This document shows, piece after piece, positions 15,594 through 23,302 of a stretch of 30,072 nt of DNA. Source of the stretch: Dichotomicrobium sp964540795 (GTDB lineage: Bacteria > Pseudomonadota > Alphaproteobacteria > Rhizobiales > Rhodomicrobiaceae); NCBI GenBank assembly GCA_964540795.1, contig CAZINX010000022.1, positions 1-30,072 on the forward strand, read 5' to 3'. The position numbers and the translations under genes are program-made. Under the pieces are notes generated by a model. It was not told the DNA's origin and did no database searches. It saw nothing but the letters and a program-made list of their open reading frames with translations. The stretch's first letter is position 1. Each line of letters opens with the position of its first letter.

Positions 15594-17681
15594 ATGAACT
15601 GGACCATCGAATTCTCGCCCTTCCTGCCGGAAAGCGTGCTGATCGGCGCGGGCGCGCTCGTGGCGCTGGCCGTGATCGGGCACCTGATACGCCGACAGCG
15701 CGGCGCGCTGCTGCGTCTGCTTGCCGGCGCGTTCCTGTTGCTGGCGCTCGCCAACCCGGTGCTCAAGCAGGAGGATCGCGAGCCGCTGCGCAATATCGCC
15801 GTGGTCGTCGTGGATGAGAGCTCAAGCCAGAAGATCGCCGGGCGGCCCGAGACCACGGGCGCGATCCGGCAGGAACTGTCGTCGCGGCTGGAGGACATCC
15901 CGAACCTCGACATCCGCCTTGTCCGCGCGGGGGCGGGCGGCGACGCCGAGCGCGAGGAGACCCGGCTGTTCGACGCGCTCAACCAGGGCATGGCAGATGT
16001 CCCCGCCGAGCGGCTGGCGGGCGTGTTCATGGTCACTGACGGCCAGATTCACGACGTGCCGCGCGAGGCGGCCGAGGTGAATTTCGGCGCGCCGGTTCAC
16101 GCGCTGCTGACGGGCGAGGAAGGCGAGTTCGACCGCCACATCAAGATCCACACCGCCCCGCGCTTCGGGCTTGTCGGCAGCACGCAGACCGCCGAAATCG
16201 AGGTGGTGCAGACCGGCGCGGACGACCAGCCGCAGACCGCGACGCTCACGGTGCGCCGCGAGGGCGAAGGGCCGGAAACGCTGAATGTCGGCGTGGGCGA
16301 GAGAATCCGCCTACCGTTCCGCTTCACCCGCGCCGGGCCAACCTACATGGAGGTCGCGCTGGACCCGGTCGAGGGCGAGTTGACAGAAGCGAACAACCGG
16401 ATCGTGATGAAGGCGGAGGGCGTGCGCGAGAACCTGCGCGTGCTGCTTGTCAGCGGCGAGCCACATGCCGGCGAGCGCACATGGCGCAACCTGCTGCGCT
16501 CCGACGCCTCTGTGGACCTGGTGCATTTCACGATCCTGCGTCCGCCGGAGAAGCAGGACGGCACGCCGATCAACCAGCTTTCGCTGATCGCCTTTCCGAC
16601 GCGAGAGCTGTTTTCGGAAAAACTGGATGAGTTCGACCTCATCATCTTCGACCGCTACCAGCGTCGTGGAGTCCTGCCGCTGATCTATCTCGACAACGTC
16701 TCGCGCTACGTGCGCGATGGCGGCGCGGTGCTGATTGCCGCAGGGCCGGATTTCGCCTCGCCGCTCAGCCTCTATCGCACCCCGCTGTCCCGCATCGTGC
16801 CGGCGAGTCCGACCGGACGGGTGATCGAACGCGCTTTCAAGCCGCGCGTTTCGGAGAAGGGGGCGCGGCACCCGGTTACCGCCGATCTGCCCGGCGCGAA
16901 TGGCGGAGAGGAGCCGGACTGGGGCCGCTGGTTCCGCACCATCGACGTGCGGACGAATGACGGCGACGTGCTGATGACCGGGCCGGACGAAACGCCGCTA
17001 CTGGTGCTCGCGCGGCAGGGCGAGGGCCGGGTCGGCATGTTCCTGTCCGACCATGCGTGGCTCTGGGCGCGCGGATATGAGGGCGGCGGACCTTATGCCG
17101 ACATTTTCCGGCGGATTTCGCACTGGCTGATGAAGGAGCCGGACCTGGAGGAAGAATCTCTGGATGTCACGGCGGGGCGGCAGAGCCTGACGATCACGCG
17201 CCGGTCGATGGCCGACAGCATTGGGCCTGTGGAGGTCAACCGGCCGGACGGCGAAACCCGGACAGTGACGCTGGAACAGGTGGAAGCCGGGCGCTGGCGC
17301 GCGAATGTGGCCGCCGAGACGCCGGGGCTTTACCGCGTGACCTCAGGCGATCTGGCGGCGGTGGCGCATGTCGGCGCGGTGAACTCGCGCGAGCTGACCG
17401 AGGTGACGGCGAGCCGCGAGCCGCTCGATCCGGTTCTGGATGAGACCGGCGGCGGCGCGTTCTGGCTTGGCGGGCCGGCGGAGGCTTCGGCTACGGCGCT
17501 GCCGCGCATCAGCCTGCTGGGCCAGAGCACCAAGATGCACGGGGCCGACTGGGCGGGGCTGCGCGATCGGCAGGCCTATATGGTCACCGGCGTGAAATAT
17601 ACGCCGCTTTATGCCGGGCCGCTGGCGCTGGCGCTGTTGCTCGGTCTGCTGGCGCTGACCTGGTACCGGGAGGGGCGTTAG
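15594..17681 (+). CDS. Membrane protein with glutamine-amidotransferase-like domain
   Basis: A 695-residue protein with two N-terminal membrane segments (about 15-33 and 38-57) and one at the C-terminus (LALALLLGLLALTWYREG). After the second helix comes a degenerate vWA-like strand (VVVVDESSS). From about residue 282 (RVLLVSGEPHAGER) to about 470 lies a fold like the class I amidotransferase: LIIFDRYQRRGVLPLIYLDN, then DGGAVLIAAGPDF. I cannot see a nucleophilic cysteine in the elbow position, so catalysis is doubtful. The frame is open upstream inside the previous gene; the ATG at 15594 is chosen because AAGGA stands six bases before it. It is the last gene of the moxR operon and ends four bases into the convergent DUF1284 gene. 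Confidence 0.9.
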   Translation: MNWTIEFSPFLPESVLIGAGALVALAVIGHLIRRQRGALLRLLAGAFLLLALANPVLKQEDREPLRNIAVVVVDESSSQKIAGRPETTGAIRQELSSRLEDIPNLDIRLVRAGAGGDAEREETRLFDALNQGMADVPAERLAGVFMVTDGQIHDVPREAAEVNFGAPVHALLTGEEGEFDRHIKIHTAPRFGLVGSTQTAEIEVVQTGADDQPQTATLTVRREGEGPETLNVGVGERIRLPFRFTRAGPTYMEVALDPVEGELTEANNRIVMKAEGVRENLRVLLVSGEPHAGERTWRNLLRSDASVDLVHFTILRPPEKQDGTPINQLSLIAFPTRELFSEKLDEFDLIIFDRYQRRGVLPLIYLDNVSRYVRDGGAVLIAAGPDFASPLSLYRTPLSRIVPASPTGRVIERAFKPRVSEKGARHPVTADLPGANGGEEPDWGRWFRTIDVRTNDGDVLMTGPDETPLLVLARQGEGRVGMFLSDHAWLWARGYEGGGPYADIFRRISHWLMKEPDLEEESLDVTAGRQSLTITRRSMADSIGPVEVNRPDGETRTVTLEQVEAGRWRANVAAETPGLYRVTSGDLAAVAHVGAVNSRELTEVTASREPLDPVLDETGGGAFWLGGPAEASATALPRISLLGQSTKMHGADWAGLRDRQAYMVTGVKYTPLYAGPLALALLLGLLALTWYREGR

Positions 17682-18106
17682 AGCGCCGGGTCGAGCTTCG
17701 CATCGCGGAAGCCGCGCCGGGCCACGGCGGTACACAGGCCGTACCATTCGCAGCCTTGGCACGCCTCGCGGATTTCGCCGCTCGCAAACGCCTCCTGCAT
17801 CCGCTGCAATTCCAACGAGCCGAGCGTGAGGCGCTGGTCCTCGCAAACGCCGACCCCCAGCATCGCGCCAATGTCGCGCGCGGCCAAGGCATCGCGTGCA
17901 CGCACACTGTCGCGCAGGCAGTGGGCGTCGGGCGCATCGAGCAGCGGCGCGCAAATATCGTCCGGTCCCGCGACGATCAGCAAATCCTCGCCGGCAGCGA
18001 TTCGCGCGACGATGGCGTCGAAATTGGCCGTAAAAGGCCGACTATAGCCGTCCCCGGCGTAAGTCAGCATACACAGCAGGTGATGCGCGCGCAGCCGAAC
18101 GGTCAT
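17678..18106 (-). CDS. DUF1284 family cysteine-rich protein
   Basis: A 142-residue protein opening with VRLRAHHLLCMLTYAGDGYS, the DUF1284 signature, followed by IVAGPDDICAPL. Cysteines at the start (C12), in DDICAPL and DAHCLRD, in VCEDQ, and in the C-terminal ACQGCEWYGLC group could bind a metal or an iron-sulfur cluster. That is an inference from the spacing, since the function of the family is not established. It lies 37 bases downstream of mcd on the same strand and may be its last co-transcribed gene. Confidence 0.87.
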   Translation of the reverse strand: MTVRLRAHHLLCMLTYAGDGYSRPFTANFDAIVARIAAGEDLLIVAGPDDICAPLLDAPDAHCLRDSVRARDALAARDIGAMLGVGVCEDQRLTLGSLELQRMQEAFASGEIREACQGCEWYGLCTAVARRGFRDAKLDPAL

Positions 18107-18143
18107 ATCGCGCTTGGCCTATACCGTTTTCGGGGCGCTGCGC

Positions 18144-19829
18144 CTAGCTGTCAAGCAGTCGCCGCGCGATAACCTGCGCCTGGATCTCCGCCGCGCCCTC
18201 GAAGATGCTGAGGATGCGGGCGTCGCACAGCACGCGGCTGATCGGGTATTCGAGCGCGAAGCCGTTGCCGCCGTGTATCTGCACGCCGCTATCCGCTGCC
18301 GCCCAGGCCACGCGCGCGGCCAGCAGCTTCGCCATACCCGCTTCGACATCGCAACGCCGGCCCTGATCCTTCTCGCGCGCGGCATAGTAGGTCAGCAGGC
18401 GCGCGGCGTGCGTCTCCACCGCCGTCATCACCAGCTTGTTCGCCACGCGGGGGAACGCGCTCAGCGGCTTGCCGAACTGCTCGCGCTCGCGGGAATAGCG
18501 GAAGGCCAGGTCCAGCGCGTTCTGCGCCACGCCGACGGCTCGCGCGGCCGTCTGGATGCGCGCGGATTCGAACGTCGCCATGAGTTGCTTGAAGCCCTGG
18601 CCCTCGGTTTCGCCGAGCAGATTTTTCGCCGGCACCGCGAAGCCATCGAAGGAAATCTCGTATTCCTTCATGCCGCGATAGCCGAGCACCTCGATCTCGC
18701 CGCCGGTCATGCCTTCCGCCGGGAATGGGTCGTCGTCGCTGCCGCGCGGCTTTTCCGCCAGGAACATCGACAGGCCGCGATAGCCCGGCTCGTTGGGGTC
18801 GCTGCGCGCCAGAACGGTCATGACATCGGCGCGGACCGGATGCGTCGCCCAGGTTTTCTGGCCGGTGATGCGGTAAACATCGCCGTCGCGCACCGCGCGT
18901 GTCTTGAGCGAGGCAAGGTCGGAGCCGGTGTTCGGCTCGGTGAAGACCGCCGCCGGGAGGATGTCGCCCGACGCAATGCCCGGCAGCCAGCGCTGCTTCT
19001 GGTCCTCCGTGCCGCCCAGCAGGATCAGCTCCGCCGCGATCTCCGAGCGCGTGCCGAGCGAGCCGACCCCGATATAACCGCGCGACAGCTCCTCGGAGAC
19101 GACGCACATCGCCTCCTTGCCCAGTCCCAGCCCGCCATAGGCTTCCGGAATGGTCAGCCCGAAAACGCCCAGTTCGCTCATCTGCGAGATGGTCTCCATC
19201 GGGATGTAGGCGTTCTGCAGATGCCACTCATGGGCGTAGGGGACGACCTCGGCGTCAGTGAAGCGGCGCATCTCGTCGCGCATGGCTTCCATGGTCTCGT
19301 CGAGGCCGCTATCGCCGAAGGTGGCCGCGCCGTCGCGCTCGATCATCAGTTCGGCGAGCCGCTCGCGAGCGGGGGGCGTGTTTCCCAGCGTCATCAGCCG
19401 GCGCGCCTGCGGGTTGAGGCAGGCGTCAATGTCGGCGGCGCGGAAACCGAGGTCGGTCGGACGGAACACCTCGGTCTGGCTCATCGCAATGCCGCCGACC
19501 ATCTGGTGCAGGTATTCGCCAAAGGCGATCTGCGCCAGCAGCGCCTCAAGCTCGCCGAAGCGACCTTGCGCCGATGCGCTCGAGGCGTGGCGGGCCAGTT
19601 CAGCCAGCGTCTGCTCATAGGTCGTCAGCCAGGCGAAGCCATGCGCGACGTGCTGCTCCCGCTCCATGAGCGCGGCATCCGGCTTCCCGTCGCCCGCCAC
19701 CCGCTGCCATACGCCTTCGCGGACCAGTTCCACGAGCTGCCTCGCCGCCTCCGCGGCCGGGTCAAGCAGCGTGGGCAAGTCATCAAGCAGCGCGGGCGTT
19801 TCGGTCGGGGCTTGAAGGGCAACGGACAT
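18144..19829 (-). CDS. mcd: Acyl-CoA dehydrogenase with N-terminal extension, probably (2S)-methylsuccinyl-CoA dehydrogenase
   Basis: An FAD-dependent acyl-CoA dehydrogenase of 561 residues. The catalytic core occupies about 180-561: FTEPNTGSD (296-304) is the substrate and flavin loop, ITGQKTWATHP follows, and FEGAAEIQAQVIARRLL near the end contains the usual catalytic glutamate position. About 170 residues precede the core. That extension, the length and the QVIARRLL tail match methylsuccinyl-CoA dehydrogenase of the ethylmalonyl-CoA pathway, which makes mesaconyl-CoA. The nearby ccr gene supports this choice over a general fatty acyl-CoA dehydrogenase. The ATG at 19829 is preferred because GGAG precedes it. 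It follows the repeat-protein gene after 78 bases. Confidence 0.88.
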   Translation of the reverse strand: MSVALQAPTETPALLDDLPTLLDPAAEAARQLVELVREGVWQRVAGDGKPDAALMEREQHVAHGFAWLTTYEQTLAELARHASSASAQGRFGELEALLAQIAFGEYLHQMVGGIAMSQTEVFRPTDLGFRAADIDACLNPQARRLMTLGNTPPARERLAELMIERDGAATFGDSGLDETMEAMRDEMRRFTDAEVVPYAHEWHLQNAYIPMETISQMSELGVFGLTIPEAYGGLGLGKEAMCVVSEELSRGYIGVGSLGTRSEIAAELILLGGTEDQKQRWLPGIASGDILPAAVFTEPNTGSDLASLKTRAVRDGDVYRITGQKTWATHPVRADVMTVLARSDPNEPGYRGLSMFLAEKPRGSDDDPFPAEGMTGGEIEVLGYRGMKEYEISFDGFAVPAKNLLGETEGQGFKQLMATFESARIQTAARAVGVAQNALDLAFRYSREREQFGKPLSAFPRVANKLVMTAVETHAARLLTYYAAREKDQGRRCDVEAGMAKLLAARVAWAAADSGVQIHGGNGFALEYPISRVLCDARILSIFEGAAEIQAQVIARRLLDS

Positions 19830-19907
19830 GGGCAACTCCTCGGCTGATGCACAGGCTCACACGCCTACGCATGAACGCGCTCGCGGATCACGGCCGCGAA
19901 GGCGCGA

Positions 19908-21755
19908 TCACGATTTACGGCCCAGCAGCGCCTTGAAGAAGCGCGACACAGCGCCGTCGCTGCGCTCCTGCTGCGGCTGGGCGTGCTGCTCCTGCGCGGC
20001 TTGGCTGCCGGGCGCCCGTTGAGGCTCGGCCGCCTGGTCTGCGGGCTGATCGATCTGCACGCCGGACAGGTCCGAGACCGGCGGCGCGACAGGCTCCGCC
20101 GCGACATGCGCCTCCGAGGCAGCCGGCTGCCGCGGCGCGTCCGAATCTGACTCGCTGGCGGCGTGCTCTGGCTCAGCCGCGGTGACTCGCTCTTCCACCG
20201 ACTGGGCGACCTCAGTCACCCGCGCGCCGGCCTGCCGCGCCGTTTCCGCGGCGTGCTCTTCAGCGCTTTCGGCCCAGCGCTGGGCGGTCTCCGCGGCGTC
20301 TTCAGCCGCGCTCTGCGCCGCGCCAGCGGTCTCGGAAGCCTGCCCCTCCAGCGACCGCGCCCAGCTTTCGGCGGTTTCGCCGGATTTCTCAGCGACCGAC
20401 CCAGCGAAGGCGCTCACGCTCTCGCCCGCCTGCCGCGCGGTTTCGGCGGCCTGCTCGCCGGCGCTCTCGGCCCAGCCCTGAGCGGTCTCCGCGGCGTCTT
20501 CAGCCGCGCTCTGCGCCGCGCCAGCGGTCTCGGAAGCCTGCCCCTCCAGCGACCGCGCCCAGCTTTCGGCGGTTTCGCCGGATTTCTCAGCGACCGACCC
20601 AGCGAAGGCGCTCACGCTCTCGCCCGCCTGCCGCGCGGTTTCGGCGGCCTGCTCGCCGGCGCTCTCGGCCCAGCCCTGAGCGGTCTCTCTCGCCTCTTCG
20701 ACCGTCTCAGCGGCGGCTTCGCCGGCCTCCGCGCCGCGCTGCTCAACCGATTCGGCCCAACTGTGCGCCGTCTCGCCCGCCTGCTCTCCCACCGACTGGG
20801 CGAACGCCTCAGCGCTCTCGCCGGCCTCCTGCGCGCTCTCGGCCGCGGTGCCAGCGGCCTGCGAGGCTTCCTGCTCCATCTTGTGCGCCCAACTCTGGGC
20901 CGTTTCGCTGGCGCGCTCGGCGACCGACTGGGCGAACTGCTGCACGCTTTCGCTCGCCTCGCGCGCGGTCTCCGTGGCCCGCTGCGCTATGTCCGGCGCG
21001 CGCTCCTCGACCGTGTGCGCCCAGCCCCGGGCCGTCTGCCCCGCTTTCTCCGCAACCGAATGCGCGAACTGCGAAACGCTTTCGCCCGCCTCGCGCGCAC
21101 TCTCGGAGGCGGCGTGGGAAACGCCGGGCGCCTGCTCCTCAAGCGTTTGCGCCCAGCTCTGGGCGGTTTGCCCGGCCTTGGCCGCCACGGACTGCGCGAA
21201 GGACTGCACGCTCTCGCCTGCCGCGCGCGCCTGTTCCGCCGCGCTGCTCACGACTTCTGACGCGCGGCCTTCCAACGATTGCGCCCAGCTTTGCGCCGTC
21301 TCGCCGGATTTCTCCGCGACGGAATGCGCGAACTGCTGAATGGTCATGCCGGCCTCGCGCGCGACGGCGCCGGCCGCCATCGCGGTGGCCGTGGCCTTCA
21401 TGTAAAACTCGTTGCCGGTCAACTCATCGCCGGGGCGCTCGCCTGCCTCTTCGCCATTGGGCGCGGTGCTCGTTTCAGCGGTCGCTGGCGCCTGCGCGCC
21501 GGCTTCCTCGGCGTGGCGCGGCGGCAGCTCCAACGCATGACGCGCCCGGATGCCGTCCATCTCGAACACCACGGCGCGCAGCAAATCTTCGCTGGCCTCG
21601 CCCGATGCCCTGGCCTCGCGCACTTCTTCGGCCAGTTCTTCCAGCCGGCCCACCGCCTTGTAATAATCGTTGCCCGACAGCTTGTGCTCGGCCTGGGCGC
21701 GCACGGCGCTCAGCTCCTCCAGCACGACTTCCACATCGCTCGGAAATACGTTCAT
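19908..21755 (-). CDS. Hendecad (11-residue) repeat protein of unknown function
   Basis: A 615-residue protein in three parts. Residues 1-133 contain a helical head with two copies of one motif, LSGNDYYKA (27-35) and LTGNEFYMKA (112-121). Residues 134-507 are 34 unbroken 11-residue repeats, arranged as six 44-residue units, each four hendecads long, and three 22-residue half units. A typical unit reads EAGESV..FA.SVAEK.GETA. SWA.SLE. Residues 508-615 are a Pro/Ala/Gln/Glu-rich linker ending in a short amphipathic basic helix (SRFFKALLGRK). The composition is Ala, Glu, Ser, Gln and Gly rich, with no membrane span or signal. Hendecad helices of this kind occur in LEA group 3, synuclein and lipid-droplet proteins, and bind surfaces or membranes. 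Lying between ccr and mcd suggests a granule or membrane coat role; this is a guess. Confidence 0.85.
   Translation of the reverse strand: MNVFPSDVEVVLEELSAVRAQAEHKLSGNDYYKAVGRLEELAEEVREARASGEASEDLLRAVVFEMDGIRARHALELPPRHAEEAGAQAPATAETSTAPNGEEAGERPGDELTGNEFYMKATATAMAAGAVAREAGMTIQQFAHSVAEKSGETAQSWAQSLEGRASEVVSSAAEQARAAGESVQSFAQSVAAKAGQTAQSWAQTLEEQAPGVSHAASESAREAGESVSQFAHSVAEKAGQTARGWAHTVEERAPDIAQRATETAREASESVQQFAQSVAERASETAQSWAHKMEQEASQAAGTAAESAQEAGESAEAFAQSVGEQAGETAHSWAESVEQRGAEAGEAAAETVEEARETAQGWAESAGEQAAETARQAGESVSAFAGSVAEKSGETAESWARSLEGQASETAGAAQSAAEDAAETAQGWAESAGEQAAETARQAGESVSAFAGSVAEKSGETAESWARSLEGQASETAGAAQSAAEDAAETAQRWAESAEEHAAETARQAGARVTEVAQSVEERVTAAEPEHAASESDSDAPRQPAASEAHVAAEPVAPPVSDLSGVQIDQPADQAAEPQRAPGSQAAQEQHAQPQQERSDGAVSRFFKALLGRKS
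20284..20687. repeat. Tandem duplication, 198-base period, identical copies
   Basis: Bases 20284-20489 and 20482-20687 are the same 206 bases by eye, offset by 198 bases, with no substitution found. The unit encodes 66 residues (a 22-residue half unit plus a 44-residue unit) of the repeat protein. Silent positions are identical too, so the duplication is recent or kept alike by gene conversion; the flanking repeats have diverged much more. Confidence 0.93.
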
Positions 21756-21829
21756 TTCGCTGGCCCCATACCTTCGGATATCTCTCTTGTCTGGATCGCA
21801 ACGGCCAAGGCCGCGCTCCACCCTTGCAT
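21752..21829 (-). CDS. Possible 25-codon upstream ORF before the repeat protein
   Basis: A short frame beginning MQGWSAALAVAIQTREISEG whose TGA overlaps the ATG of the repeat-protein gene by four bases (ATGA). GGAAG stands about eleven bases before its ATG, which is wide spacing. It could couple translation to the downstream gene, whose own start has only a weak ribosome site. It may also be chance; nothing else supports it. Confidence 0.2.
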   Translation of the reverse strand: MQGWSAALAVAIQTREISEGMGPAK

Positions 21830-21873
21830 GGTGTCGACAACTTCCACGCCCAAAGGATCATCCGCGCGCGTGC

Positions 21874-21888
21874 GGCCGGCCCCCGGCC
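21874..21888 (-). terminator. GC hairpin immediately after ccr, possible attenuator
   Basis: GGCCGG and CCGGCC form a perfect six-base-pair stem with a three-base loop, overlapping the last stop codon of ccr by one base. No T tract follows in the direction of transcription, so it is a weak candidate for an intrinsic terminator. It could instead stabilise the ccr message or reduce read-through into the repeat-protein gene. Confidence 0.3.
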
Positions 21889-23186
21889 TAGCCGAAACGC
21901 GCGCGCGACACCTCCACCGCGTCCTCAAAGGTGCGCAACCCGCCGTGCGGCGCGTTGACAAGCACGGCCATGTTACCCGGACGATGCTCGTTGCGCCACA
22001 TACGCATATGCGCCTTTGGTATGTCATGCCACGGAAAAACCTCGGACATGCAAGGGTCAATGCGCCGCTCCAGCACGAGCTTGTTCGCCTGCGAGGCCTG
22101 CATCAGGTTGGCGAAGTGGGAGCCTTGCACGCGCTTCTGGTGCATCCAGAGATAACGCGCGTCGAGCGTGAGCTTGTAGCCCGTGGTGCCGGCGCAGATG
22201 ACGACCATGCCGCCGCGCTTGACCACGAAGACGGACACGGGGAACGTCGCCTCGCCGGGGTGCTCGAAGACGAAGTCGACATTCACGCCCTTGCCCGTAA
22301 TGTCCCAGATCGCCTTGCCGAACTTGCGCACCTCCTGAACCCATGCCTGATATTCGTCGGTGCCGACGCCCGGCATCTCGCCCCAACAGTTGAAATCCTT
22401 GCGATTGATAACGCCCTTGGCGCCGAGCGAGAGCACGAAGTCGCGCTTGTCTTCATCCGAGATCACGCCGATGGCGTTCGCGCCGGAGGTCGCGCAAAGC
22501 TGGATCGCCATTGAGCCGATGCCGCCGCTCGCGCCCCAGACAAGCACGTTATGGCCCGGACGCAGCACATGCGGGCGATGGCCGAACAGCATCCGGTAGG
22601 ATGTCGCGAGCGTCAGCGTGTAGCAGGCGGATTCTTCCCAGGTCAGATGCTTCGGGCGCGGCATGAGCTGGCGGTCCTGCACGCGCGTGAACTGGCCGAA
22701 AGAGCCGTCCGGCGTCTCATAGCCCCAGTTGCGCTGGCTCGGCGAGAGCATCGGGTCGCCGCCGTTGCATTCCTCGTCGTCGCCGTCGTCCTGGTTGCAG
22801 TGGATCACAACCTCGTCGCCGACCTTCCAGCGCTTGACCTTGGAGCCGACGGCCCAGACCACGCCAGCCGCGTCGGAGCCGGCGACCTGATACGGGTTCT
22901 TGTGGATATCGAGCGTGGAGACCGGCTGGCCGAGGCAGGCCCAGACGCCGTTGTAATTGACGCCCGCCGCCATCACGAGCACCAGCACCTCATGGCTGTC
23001 CAGCTCCCAGGTCGGGACCACCTCCATCTGCATCGCCTGCTCGGGCGGCCCATGCCGCTCCTTGCGGATGACCCAGGCGTACATCGACTTCGGCACATGC
23101 CCGAGCGGCGGAATCTCGCCGATCTCGTAGAGGTCCTTGTATTCTTGCCCGCCCGGGGCGGTATTGGCGATGGCGGGTTCGCTCAT
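21888..23186 (-). CDS. ccr: Crotonyl-CoA carboxylase/reductase
   Basis: Carries out the NADPH-dependent reductive carboxylation of crotonyl-CoA to ethylmalonyl-CoA, the key step of the ethylmalonyl-CoA pathway for growth on acetate or C1 units. The 432-residue protein is a zinc-independent medium-chain dehydrogenase. It begins with YEIGEIPPLGHVPKSMYAWVI, typical of Ccr. It then shows GVNYNGVWACLGQPV (75-89), HCNQDDGDDEECNGGDPMLS, WGYETPDGSFGQF, and the NADPH Rossmann motif GASGGIG (218-224). The ATG at 23186 has AAGGAGG six bases before it, the strongest ribosome site seen here. Downstream on the same strand are the repeat protein and mcd. Its leader carries inverted repeats and probably a promoter (see separate entries). 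Confidence 0.97.
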   Translation of the reverse strand: MSEPAIANTAPGGQEYKDLYEIGEIPPLGHVPKSMYAWVIRKERHGPPEQAMQMEVVPTWELDSHEVLVLVMAAGVNYNGVWACLGQPVSTLDIHKNPYQVAGSDAAGVVWAVGSKVKRWKVGDEVVIHCNQDDGDDEECNGGDPMLSPSQRNWGYETPDGSFGQFTRVQDRQLMPRPKHLTWEESACYTLTLATSYRMLFGHRPHVLRPGHNVLVWGASGGIGSMAIQLCATSGANAIGVISDEDKRDFVLSLGAKGVINRKDFNCWGEMPGVGTDEYQAWVQEVRKFGKAIWDITGKGVNVDFVFEHPGEATFPVSVFVVKRGGMVVICAGTTGYKLTLDARYLWMHQKRVQGSHFANLMQASQANKLVLERRIDPCMSEVFPWHDIPKAHMRMWRNEHRPGNMAVLVNAPHGGLRTFEDAVEVSRARFG

Positions 23187-23229
23187 TCGATCCTCCTTGG
23201 ACACTCTCGCGCAGAAGCCGGCGACACGC

Positions 23230-23260
23230 GGCAAGCGACATGCTTGCCCATTTCACAAGC
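23230..23260 (-). promoter_or_regulatory. Three-arm inverted repeat in the ccr leader
   Basis: Reading in the ccr direction, the leader contains GCTTG (23260-23256), GGCAAGC (23248-23242) and GCTTGCC (23236-23230). The middle arm can pair with the first (five base pairs) or the third (a perfect seven base pairs, five-base loop), but not with both. This could be a protein operator with alternating half sites, or an RNA switch between two hairpins. It lies between the predicted transcription start and the ribosome site. Confidence 0.45.
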
Positions 23261-23266
23261 TTTCTG

Positions 23267-23295
23267 ATCGTTGGCCAATCATGAATCGATTTCAA
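23267..23295 (-). promoter_or_regulatory. Candidate sigma-70 promoter of ccr
   Basis: On the minus strand TTGAAA (23295-23290) is followed after 17 bases by AACGAT (23272-23267). The -35 box is good and the -10 box moderate. The predicted start near 23260 gives a leader of about 74 bases before the ccr ATG, which would begin with the three-arm inverted repeat. Confidence 0.4.
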
Positions 23296-23302
23296 GGTTT
23301 TT

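Noticed and set aside
18114..19847. A 577-codon plus-strand frame opposite mcd
   Set aside because: GC-rich codon use leaves the antisense frame open; the product is Arg/Ala/His rich and the minus strand encodes a clear acyl-CoA dehydrogenase.
20301..20696. Tandem repeats considered as a CRISPR array
   Set aside because: The period is 198 bases with no unique spacers, and it is in frame with a protein repeat.
20163..21260. A 365-codon plus-strand open frame opposite the repeat protein
   Set aside because: It exists because the repeated codons on the minus strand lack stops in this frame. Its Leu/Arg/Gly-rich product has no recognisable family, and it has no ribosome site.
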